From the NCBI GenBank assembly GCA_050012355.1, contig JBEKHI010000105.1, positions 1 through 21,288 of the forward strand: 21,288 nucleotides of DNA. Direction: 5' to 3'. The stretch is from JBEKHI01 sp050012355 (GTDB taxonomy: Bacteria; Actinomycetota; Actinomycetes; Streptosporangiales; Streptosporangiaceae). The stretch's first letter is position 1; each line of letters opens with the position of its first letter. Of the stretch, positions 9,201-15,241 are shown piece by piece. The notes under the pieces are model-generated. The model saw nothing but the letters and a program-made list of their open reading frames with translations, was not told the origin of the DNA and ran no database searches. The position numbers and the translations under genes were made by a program.

Positions 9201-11145
9201 TGCCGGGAAGCAGGAACGACACCCTGGGAGGCTGGCCGACGGCCACGGTGCGGACCGGCACTCGCCCGCCGACCTCTTCGAGCTCGCGGATCGCGTCACC
9301 GGAGTTCCGGCAGACTACGGCGGCGCGTACCTTCAGCGCGCCGCGGCCAGCCTGAAGCGTGAAGGCGGTATCGGCCAGGCTTGTCTCAGGGTGCGCCCGC
9401 AGGTGCTCCGCCAGGTTCCCGGCCACCGAGCCGACGGCGGTGCTGCTGGCGGCAGACAGCGGCAGCACATGCCAGTCTTCCGGCGCGAGTTGCTCCGGCT
9501 CGTCCTGGGCTGGGCGTTCCAGGATGCTGCGTTCCAGAATGACGTGGGCATTGGTCCCGGACCAGCCGAACGAGCTGACCCCGGCGATGCCTGTTCCGGC
9601 TTCCGGCCACGGCATCGTCGCGGCGGGTAGCAGGGTCGGGCTGGCGTCCCAGTCGATCCCCGGATTGGGAGTGGTGAGGTGCAGGTTCGCCGGTACCTGA
9701 CCGTGGCGTAGCGCAAGAACGGTCTTGATCAACCCGGCGATTCCAGCGGCGCCGATCAGGTGACCGACGTTGGTCTTGACCGCACCGACGACGATCGGCC
9801 GCTTGGTGTCCCTTCCGGATCCCAGCGCCTGCTGGATCGCGCCCACCTCGATCGTGTCCCCGAGCAGCGTGCCCGATCCATGGGCCTCGACGTAGTCCAC
9901 GTCGGCGGGCCGCAAGCCAGCGCGCGCCAGCGCGCGCGTGATCACCGCGACCTGGGCCGCGCCATTCGGCGCGGTCAGTCCGTTGCTCGCTCCGTCCTGG
10001 CCAGTCGCCGAGCCCCGCAGGATAGCGAGTGGCCGACGACCAAGCTCCGCCGCCCGCCGTGACCGCTCGAGGATCACTACGCCGCAGCCCTCGCCCATGG
10101 CGAAGCCGTCCGCGGCGGCATCGAACGTCTTGCAACTTCCGTCCTTGGCCAGCATGCGCATCTTGCATGCCTGCCTGTACGAGTCGGGGTGAGTGATGGC
10201 GCTGACACCACCGACGATGGCAGTGTCGCAATCGCCGTTCCTGATGCTCTCGGCCGCGAGATGCAGGGCCACGAGCGACGACGAGCAGGCCGTGTCCAGC
10301 GTCAGGCTCGGTCCGCGCAGGTCGTAGACATAGGAGATACGTCCGGAGGCGACGTTCGCGGAGATCCCCAGGCCGAAGTACGGATCATCCAGGCAGGAAT
10401 CGCCCTGCAGGTCGAACTGGAGATTGCCGTACTGGCTGCCCGCCATCATGCCGATGAAGACGCCGGTGCGGCTTCCGCGCAATTGGTCGGCCGCGATGCC
10501 GGCGCTTTCCAGAGCCTCCCACGTGACCTCGAGCAGCAGTCGCTGCTGCGGATCCATGCGGGCCGCTTCCCGCGGCGAGATGCCGAAAAACCGAGCGTCG
10601 AAGCCGGCGATGTCACGTACGAACGCGCCGCTAGTCGTGTAAACGGCACCTGGCTCGTCGGGATCGCCGGAAACCGGCAGTACCGCATCCCACCGGTCAT
10701 CGGGTAGGGCGGAGGAAGCATCGACGCCGTTTATGAGGTTCTCCCAGAAAAGCCCGGGAGTATCGGCGCCGCCAGGGAACCGGCAGGCCATGCCGGTCAG
10801 GCAGAGGGTGTCGTCGTCCGCTGGCGCTTCTGAGACCGGCTCGGGCTGGACTGCCTGCGGTACTCCGGTCAAGGCGTCGGTCAGTTCGTCGATGGTGGGG
10901 TGTTCGTACAGCAGCGTCGGCGACAGCGTCGCGCCCAGTCGTTCCTCGAGCTCGCCGGAAAGGCTGACGGCTTGGGCCGAGCCGAGCCCGTAACTGTCGA
11001 ACGGCACAGCCGGGTCGACGTCATGTGCGGGCACGCCTGCTATCTCGGCTACGCGGCTGATCATCCAGGCTCGGAGCTCGGCGGCGTCGGTGGGTTGCGG
11101 GCATGAAGTCATGCCGGTGCGACTCCTATCAGAGAAGGGGCTCAT
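6217..11145 (-). CDS. Type I modular PKS: ACP-KS-AT-KR-ACP
   Basis: This 1642-residue single extension module is preceded by its own loading ACP. Domains: ACP1 about 24-95 (GLGSAQ, S56); KS about 114-540 (C287 in TACSSS, H422 in EAHGSGT, H462 in KTNVGH); AT about 643-950 (S737 in GYSLGEY, H836 in RAMHS); structural KR half about 1035-1265; catalytic KR about 1270-1475 (TGGLGQLG at 1280-1287, S1430, Y1443, N1447); ACP2 about 1553-1622 (GGNSL, S1584). There is no DH, ER, MT or TE. All catalytic residues appear intact. The AT has GYSLG instead of GHSxG and RAMHS instead of the usual HAFH or YASH, so its extender cannot be read off. The KR lacks the LDD motif of B-type and the Trp of A-type enzymes. 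The ATG at 11145 overlaps the FAAL stop (TGATG); ATG 11112, with AGGAG upstream, is an alternative start. The FAAL next door should load ACP1. Confidence 0.96.
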   Translation of the reverse strand: MSPFSDRSRTGMTSCPQPTDAAELRAWMISRVAEIAGVPAHDVDPAVPFDSYGLGSAQAVSLSGELEERLGATLSPTLLYEHPTIDELTDALTGVPQAVQPEPVSEAPADDDTLCLTGMACRFPGGADTPGLFWENLINGVDASSALPDDRWDAVLPVSGDPDEPGAVYTTSGAFVRDIAGFDARFFGISPREAARMDPQQRLLLEVTWEALESAGIAADQLRGSRTGVFIGMMAGSQYGNLQFDLQGDSCLDDPYFGLGISANVASGRISYVYDLRGPSLTLDTACSSSLVALHLAAESIRNGDCDTAIVGGVSAITHPDSYRQACKMRMLAKDGSCKTFDAAADGFAMGEGCGVVILERSRRAAELGRRPLAILRGSATGQDGASNGLTAPNGAAQVAVITRALARAGLRPADVDYVEAHGSGTLLGDTIEVGAIQQALGSGRDTKRPIVVGAVKTNVGHLIGAAGIAGLIKTVLALRHGQVPANLHLTTPNPGIDWDASPTLLPAATMPWPEAGTGIAGVSSFGWSGTNAHVILERSILERPAQDEPEQLAPEDWHVLPLSAASSTAVGSVAGNLAEHLRAHPETSLADTAFTLQAGRGALKVRAAVVCRNSGDAIRELEEVGGRVPVRTVAVGQPPRVSFLLPGTGEQYPGMAGGLYRTEPAFRDAVDRCAAAASAHGVNLAKMFGVPDSSPAPADPLGRLDEAHAAVFATDYACAWLWRHWGVEPSALLGYSLGEYVAACLAGVFSLEDAIGLVIRRARLVMQAPEGAMTAVALPADETSRLLPADVSVAALNGPMTTVVAGPVTSMAELERGLGAKGIAHQRLRTDRAMHSAMLEELRDKAAALVREVPREVPRMPFVSNLTGTWITAEQACDPAYWATHMCSTVKFADNVGTLMSEGGILLETGAGNLRSLAAQILADRGERPVVVATLRTAADPADDRGFILRAAGSLWTYGVSLDWRAMRGDRPGHVTSLPTYPFEHQRFWPAIGTPALSAENTVLPAQRQPQPIETRSSATGGDGRLAEDSWLNAVRWQEQEPADGMPVGPFLLLADSLGVAERLAGQLAEFGPCTIVAEGASFEDNGGGRFAVRPDSQEDYAALVERLAVGELPRTVVHLWSLTGDQPDGPDELSQDTVRLRQRLGFASLTGLTVALAGRSAEGLRVLVATDRAHRVEPGELVAPGKATLVGPCLTLPQEYPGVACRTVDLPALASRPNDADGAALVGHLMTELAWPGSDVTIAYRSGRRLVRRHAAVVAPGRADGDLPLRDGGVYLITGGLGQLGLVFARHIARQVAAPQLILLSRGGLPPRDEWQALLADGEDAAEAGRVRAVLELEQLGATVFPHAANVSDPIAMSALVEEIHDRLGPVNGVVHGAGVTSASGFAMAGALTDSSVAEHFAAKVYGTLVLSDVLSAEPLDFCLLQSSMSAELGGLGFTAYAAANAFLASFPDAVRGAGAPVWRSVCWDAWQSTLEQISGGIGSALAEHAMTDDEALRALGAVYRTEQRMLIVSTADLAARRAKWVTGSDPLAGADPLAESASAPAPARADYEGRLAALWREALGTDDIGLNDNFFELGGNSLIGLQLMNSIQKEFRVAVSVVTLFEAPTVAAMAQYLRQGDEASAEPRELSSSGPHTAG

Positions 11146-12914
11146 CAGAGCCGGTCAAAGTCTCCGGACTGGTAACGGGCACGGCATTCCATCCGCTGGA
11201 TCTTGCCGCTGCTGGTGAACGGGAGCGTGCCCAGCCGCAGCATCACGACGTCCGATACCGCGATCCCGTGCTCCGCCGTGACCGCGCGTCTGACAGCGGC
11301 AGCCACCTCGTCGCTGGTAGTGCGGGCAGTGTCCTGGCTTTTCATCTGGCGGAAGCTGATCTCGGCCAGGATGACCAGCCTTTCGGCATCGCCTTCGTCG
11401 ACAGACAGGGCGCAGCAGAACCCCTCCCGGATGGCGGGGTGGCTGGTCCCCACAGTGAGCTCGATGTCGTGCGGATAGTGGTTGTGGCCGTCAACGATGA
11501 TGACGTCCTTCAGCCGCCCGGTGACGAAGAGCTGGTCGCCGAAGACAAACCCGAGATCACCGGTGCGCAGGAAGTCTCGCTCGCCGTAGCCGCGGACCCG
11601 GGCGCGGAACGCGCGCTCGGTCTCCTCCGGCTGATTCCAGTAGCCGTCCCCGACGCTGTCCGAGGACACCAGGATCTCCCCGACTTCGTCCTCCGCGCAG
11701 GGCACGTCGGTACCCGGACGCGTGATGACCACGGTGAGCGTCGGCTGGATCTGACCGCAGCCGACCAGCTCTCGTTCTCCTCCGCCAGGGCCGGCCAGCC
11801 GGACCTGGCCCGCGGCTAGGGCCCGCGCGTCGAAGGTGTGCATCACCGCACCGCGGCCCACCGGCCCGCCGCTCACCATCACGGTCGACTCAGCGAGGCC
11901 GTAGCTAGGGAAAAAGGTCTCGGGACGGAAGCCGCATGGGGCAAATGTCTCAGCGAAAAGCCGCATCGTCCGAGCCCGGACCGGCTCCGCGCCCACCAGC
12001 GCGATCGTCCATCTGCTGAGGTCGAGTTGCGCGCGCTGATCCGGTTTGCTGCGGCGCGCGCACATCTCATAAGCGAAGTTGGGAGCGGCCGCGTTCGCCC
12101 GGCCCGCGTCCGAGATGGCCCGCAGCCAGCTGAAGGGTCGGTGCACGAACGCCAGGGGCGGCATCAGCACCGCGTCGTAACCCGCGTAGATCGGCTCGAC
12201 CACGCTGCTGATCAACCCCATATCGTGGAACATGGGCAACCAGGAAACAAAAGCCGGCGGCCGCTCAGGCGCACCGTCTGACCCGTTCTCAACGATCAGC
12301 GCCAGGTTGTGCAGGACGCTGGCGTGCCTGAGCATCACGCCCTTGGGCAGGCCCGTCGATCCTGACGAGTACTGGAGGTAGGCAACCGTGGACGGCCCGA
12401 TGTCCGGTCGCGTCCAGTGGCCCGCGGCATCGTCGGGCACCTCGTCGCTGGCCACGACGTGCAGGCTGCACAGCCGGCCGCTATCAGCTAGCGCCTTCTT
12501 GACCCGCTCGACTGCTGCCGCGCTGGTCAGCAGAACGTCCGGCTCGGCGCTCAGGGCGATCGATTCGATCCTGCTCTTCTTAACGTCGTTGCAGTCACCG
12601 TCAACGGGTGCTACCGGCACCGCGATCATGCCCGCGTACAGGGTGCCGAAGAACCCGGTGACGAAATCAAGCCCTGGGGGGTAGCTCAGCAGGACCCGGG
12701 AGCCGGGAGCCGCCAGTTCGCTCAGCCGGACCGCGATCGCGCGTGACCGCAGGTCGAGGTCGGCCAGTGTGAGGGCGGCGGATTCGTCCATCCCGTTTTC
12801 CAGGAAAACGAATATACGTCGGCTTGGATCTGCCACGCTCCGATCGCGGCACATATCGACCAATGTCGCCCATGTCTTCATCTTCTCGAGTTCTTCGGGA
12901 GGTACTCCAGCCAT
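11145..12914 (-). CDS. Fatty acyl-AMP ligase (FAAL)
   Basis: This 589-residue adenylating enzyme activates a free fatty acid as acyl-AMP and passes it to a carrier protein rather than to CoA. Motifs: YSSGSTGLPKGVM at about 182-194 (P-loop), SWLPMFHDMGLI at 224-235, which is characteristic of FAAL/long-chain ligases, PSYGLAEST at 336-344, RTGDLG at 450-455, GRLKDVIIVDGHNHYPHDIE at 466-485, which marks the FAAL branch, and SSGKIQR with the catalytic Lys K571. The likely acceptor is the N-terminal ACP of the PKS translated immediately after it; the discrete ACP at 14391-14651 is another candidate. It is first in the operon, directly downstream of the divergent control region. The start at 12914 has only a weak ribosome site; Met12 (12881) is the other option. 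Confidence 0.95.
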   Translation of the reverse strand: MAGVPPEELEKMKTWATLVDMCRDRSVADPSRRIFVFLENGMDESAALTLADLDLRSRAIAVRLSELAAPGSRVLLSYPPGLDFVTGFFGTLYAGMIAVPVAPVDGDCNDVKKSRIESIALSAEPDVLLTSAAAVERVKKALADSGRLCSLHVVASDEVPDDAAGHWTRPDIGPSTVAYLQYSSGSTGLPKGVMLRHASVLHNLALIVENGSDGAPERPPAFVSWLPMFHDMGLISSVVEPIYAGYDAVLMPPLAFVHRPFSWLRAISDAGRANAAAPNFAYEMCARRSKPDQRAQLDLSRWTIALVGAEPVRARTMRLFAETFAPCGFRPETFFPSYGLAESTVMVSGGPVGRGAVMHTFDARALAAGQVRLAGPGGGERELVGCGQIQPTLTVVITRPGTDVPCAEDEVGEILVSSDSVGDGYWNQPEETERAFRARVRGYGERDFLRTGDLGFVFGDQLFVTGRLKDVIIVDGHNHYPHDIELTVGTSHPAIREGFCCALSVDEGDAERLVILAEISFRQMKSQDTARTTSDEVAAAVRRAVTAEHGIAVSDVVMLRLGTLPFTSSGKIQRMECRARYQSGDFDRL

Positions 12915-13124
12915 GGTTTAGTCAGTTCTCTTTCGTGACGAGCGACGGGTAATGGCCATCTGGCGCATGTTCTCAGTGCCTCCTGTTTCCTCTGGCCGAG
13001 GCTGCTAAACAACCCACCTGGCATCGCGAACGGAATGGTTGCCGTCCGGCTAGATGGGAAAGGAACACCGTGGCGACCTGCCGTGACCAGCGCTATGGGC
13101 GATGTGTGCCGCTTAAGGAGTTCC
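12915..13124. promoter_or_regulatory. Divergent promoter region between FAAL operon and KS-ACP pair
   Basis: These 210 bases separate the minus-strand FAAL operon from the plus-strand ketosynthase, so they must hold promoters for both. I see no convincing consensus -35/-10 pair on either strand. The clearest signal is the 29-bp element at 12983-13011, which recurs upstream of the NRPS gene and lies 69 bases from the FAAL start and about 114 from the KS start. A minus-strand open frame crosses this area but has no coding character. Confidence 0.6.
12983..13011. promoter_or_regulatory. Conserved 29-bp control element, copy A
   Basis: The element begins CTGTTTCC, has CTGGCCGA in the middle and ends GCTAAACA. 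It matches copy B (19557-19585) at 26 of 29 positions; the flank to its right (to about 13032) is also related with a one-base indel. Its ends form a small inverted repeat, TGTTT and AAACA, centred on a CG. It lies in both main intergenic control regions and in no gene, which suggests the binding site of a cluster regulator not encoded in this window. The factor is unknown. Confidence 0.6.
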
Positions 13125-14345
13125 GTGAACCGTAACCAGGTAAATGTGCTCGTAACCGGAATGGGAATGACAACCCCGCTCGGTCCTGACGTGGCATCGA
13201 CCTGGCGTGCTCTCCTGGCTGGGGAATCACGGGTGAGCATTCTTGACGATGAATGGGCCGCCGACCTGCCGGTGAAAATGGCGAGCCGGGCCTACCAGGA
13301 CCCGGCCGAGGTGCTCAGCGGCGCTGAGTCGCGCCGGATGGACCGGTGCCAGCAGTTCGCGGTTGTCGCGGCCCGGCAAGCATGGGCCGACTGCGGCGCC
13401 CCAGACGTCGACCCCGAGCGGTTCGCCGTGGTCATCGGCACCGGCATCGGCGGGGGCCTGACCACGATCGCGCAGTACGACAAGATCACCGCGCACGGTG
13501 CGGGCCGGGTGTCGCCGTTCACGATCCAGATGCTGATGCCCAACGGCGCAGCCGCCGCTGTAAGCCTTGACCTCGGGGCCCGGGGTGGCGCGCACGCCCC
13601 GATGAGCGCCTGCGCTTCCGGGGCCGAGGCGATCGCCATGGGGCTGGCGCTGCTGCGAAGCGGCCGCGCCGACATCGTCCTTGCCGGCGGCACGGAGGCC
13701 TGCCTCGGCCAGCTGTCCATGGCGGCATTCGCGCGGATGGGAGCCCTGTCACAGCGGGCGCACGAACCGCAGGCCGCCTCCCGGCCCTTCGACGCGGCGC
13801 GGGACGGCTTCGTCCTAGCGGAAGGGGCCGCGGCCCTCGTGCTCGAACGGGCCGACAGCGCGCGGGCGCGCGGCGCGCGGACCTACGCCCGCCTGGCCGG
13901 CGCCGGGATGAGCTGCGACGCGCGCGACATGACCAACCCGCACTCCGAGGGCCAGGTCAGAGCGATGAAAGAGGCCATGACCACGGCCGACCTGAGCCCG
14001 TCGGACATCGGGCACGTCAACGCGCACGCAACCGGGACACCCGCCGGGGACGGTGTGGAAGCAAGAGCCGTCATCGAAGCCGTTGGCGATCACCCGCTCG
14101 TGACCGCCACCAAGTCGAGCACCGGCCACATGATCGGCGGCGCCGGAGCTGTCGAGGCCATCTTCACTGTGCTGTCACTGCGGGACCGCGTCATACCGCC
14201 GACCAGGAACTTGGACACGCAAGCATCCGACATCCAAGTCAACGTCGTCACCGGCACCCCGCACCAGGCGGCGCTCAACGCGGCGCTATCCAACTCCTTC
14301 GGATTTGGCGGCCACAACGTAGCCCTCGCCATCACCACAACGTGA
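13125..14345 (+). CDS. FabF/KasA-like beta-ketoacyl-ACP synthase II, discrete
   Basis: This 406-residue condensing enzyme of the FAS-II type elongates an acyl chain with malonyl-ACP. The Cys-His-His catalytic set is complete: C163 in MSACASG, H301 in NAHATGTPAGD and H335 in KSSTGHMIGG, with the C-terminal NSFGFGGHN loop. The catalytic Cys excludes a chain-length-factor role. The start is GTG 13125, preceded by TTAAGGAG four bases away, and gives the expected N-terminus ending in VLVTGMGMTTPLG; the open frame extends to 13035 but the added 30 residues have no family match. It is followed 45 bp later by an ACP gene on the same strand. A dedicated role in making or lengthening the fatty acid taken up by the FAAL is likely but inferred. 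Confidence 0.93.
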   Translation: MNRNQVNVLVTGMGMTTPLGPDVASTWRALLAGESRVSILDDEWAADLPVKMASRAYQDPAEVLSGAESRRMDRCQQFAVVAARQAWADCGAPDVDPERFAVVIGTGIGGGLTTIAQYDKITAHGAGRVSPFTIQMLMPNGAAAAVSLDLGARGGAHAPMSACASGAEAIAMGLALLRSGRADIVLAGGTEACLGQLSMAAFARMGALSQRAHEPQAASRPFDAARDGFVLAEGAAALVLERADSARARGARTYARLAGAGMSCDARDMTNPHSEGQVRAMKEAMTTADLSPSDIGHVNAHATGTPAGDGVEARAVIEAVGDHPLVTATKSSTGHMIGGAGAVEAIFTVLSLRDRVIPPTRNLDTQASDIQVNVVTGTPHQAALNAALSNSFGFGGHNVALAITTT

Positions 14346-14390
14346 CCCGCGCGTTTGGAATCACCAACCAATACAGAAAGGATCATATCC

Positions 14391-14651
14391 ATGGCCACCA
14401 CCGGCGAAGATATCCTCGATCGAGTTACCACCGTCGTCACGGAGATCACCGATATCCCGAAGGCCGAGCTGCTGCCCGACAAGAGCCTCAGGGATGACCT
14501 GGAAATCGACTCGCTCACGACAATCGAGCTCGCGGTAACGATCCAGGACGAGTTCGACATCGAAGTCGAAGACGAGAAACTGAAAGAACTGAAGACCATC
14601 CAGGATATCGTTGACCTAGTTCAATCCTCACGCCTCGCCGCGACATCCTGA
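14391..14651 (+). CDS. Discrete acyl carrier protein, AcpP/AcpM-like
   Basis: This 86-residue acidic helical carrier has the classical DDLEIDSLTTIEL core; S41 is the phosphopantetheine site. The DSL form groups it with fatty-acid synthase ACPs, unlike the NSLF form of the FkbJ-type ACP in this cluster. The start ATG at 14391 has AAAGGA about 9 bases upstream; an upstream in-frame start at 14355 is less likely. It forms a two-gene unit with the FabF-like KS. It could carry the growing chain for that KS or accept acyl-AMP from the FAAL, as DptF does from DptE in daptomycin assembly (known system, by analogy only). Confidence 0.93.
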   Translation: MATTGEDILDRVTTVVTEITDIPKAELLPDKSLRDDLEIDSLTTIELAVTIQDEFDIEVEDEKLKELKTIQDIVDLVQSSRLAATS

Positions 14652-14738
14652 CGACTTCGACACTAGTCCGGCCGACCAGTTCTTACCCGCGCACGATGGA
14701 TCGGGCGCGCAGCGGACGCCTGCATACCCGCCAGGGGA

Positions 14739-14927
14739 CTACCTAGACTGCCAGGTGCCGGGCCGCCGGTCCGCATAGCCAGCCATGGCGTGCGGGCCGG
14801 CGGCGGTATCTCGCCACAGGCGGCGTAAGGCCTCGGACTCCAGGCACTCGCTTACGCGGCAGGCCGGAGTGTCCGGCTGCCGCCACCAACTCCAGGCTTT
14901 GGACATCAGTTCAGGTGTATCCCGCAT
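14739..14927 (-). CDS. Doubtful small ORF, 62 aa
   Basis: This open frame lies 39 bp after the mbtH-like gene on the same strand. The product is Trp- and Arg-rich (SWWRQPDTPACR) and I recognise no family. Codon third positions are fairly GC-rich and one Leu is encoded by TTA (complement of 14826-14828), a rare codon linked to bldA control in streptomycetes. Against it: the ribosome site is poor and a strong inverted repeat lies inside the frame. It may simply be the 3' untranslated region of the NRPS-mbtH transcript. Confidence 0.22.
   Translation of the reverse strand: MRDTPELMSKAWSWWRQPDTPACRVSECLESEALRRLWRDTAAGPHAMAGYADRRPGTWQSR
14762..14804 (+). terminator. GC-rich hairpin between convergent units
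   Basis: Arms CCGCCGGTCCGCA (14763-14775) and TGCGGGCCGGCGG (14791-14803), extended by one G-C pair outside, enclose a 15-base loop. The one imperfect position is a G-U pair in plus-strand RNA, so the stem is fully paired there. It lies 110 bp after the ACP stop and between convergent transcripts, which fits a terminator for the KS-ACP unit. No T-run follows, as is common for actinomycete terminators. Confidence 0.5.
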
Positions 14928-14966
14928 CCCGATCGTGTCGGCGCGCGGCCTGGCACCAGCGGCCAG

Positions 14967-15176
14967 CTATTTTCCCATGGCCTCGATTAGGCTCTTCGGG
15001 CGCATGTCACACCAGAATTCCTCGATGAAGTCAAGGCACTCCTGGCGTACCGCCTCGCCGAAGATAACCCGCCAGCCGTCTGGTACATCAGCCAAAACCG
15101 GCCACAGCGAGTGCTGTCCTTCATCGTTGACCAGGACGACGTAACTTGCGTCCGGATCTTCAAACGGATTCGTCAC
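14967..15176 (-). CDS. mbtH: MbtH-like protein
   Basis: This 69-residue chaperone-like partner is needed by many NRPS A domains for folding and activity. The family pattern is complete: NPFEDPDASYVVLVNDEGQ, SLWP at 23-26, DGW at 33-35, and the C-terminal FWCDMRPKSL, with the three conserved Trp at 25, 35 and 55. Translation starts at GTG 15176 after AGAAAGGGA. It follows the NRPS stop by 65 bp on the same strand and most likely serves that A domain. Its leader and first 15 codons closely match those of the NRPS gene, pointing to a duplication. Confidence 0.96.
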   Translation of the reverse strand: MTNPFEDPDASYVVLVNDEGQHSLWPVLADVPDGWRVIFGEAVRQECLDFIEEFWCDMRPKSLIEAMGK

Positions 15177-15194
15177 GTTAATCCCTTTCTGGAA
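15132..15194 (-). repeat. Duplicated leader plus gene start, copy at mbtH
   Basis: These 63 bases (18 untranslated, 15 codons) match 19301-19363 at 53 positions with no gaps: 17 of 18 in the leader including the ribosome site AGAAAGGGA, and 36 of 45 in the coding part. Both copies encode V/M-T-N at the start and a shared PDASYV. Identity stops soon after. Confidence 0.8.
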
Positions 15195-15241
15195 TCTTCG
15201 ATTTAAAGCTCACCATGTGCCGGGCGTACCTGCGCTTCGGC

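Noticed and set aside
9386..10231. Minus-strand 281-codon frame inside the PKS
   Set aside because: Same-strand out-of-frame shadow of the KS domain with no family motifs.
13035..13124. N-terminal extension of the FabF-like KS
   Set aside because: A strong AAGGAG site precedes GTG 13125, and the extra 30 residues do not fit the family N-terminus.
12878..13240. Minus-strand 120-codon frame across the divergent control region
   Set aside because: It overlaps the starts of both FAAL and KS genes; its similarity to the frame at 19371-19637 comes only from the shared 29-bp element.
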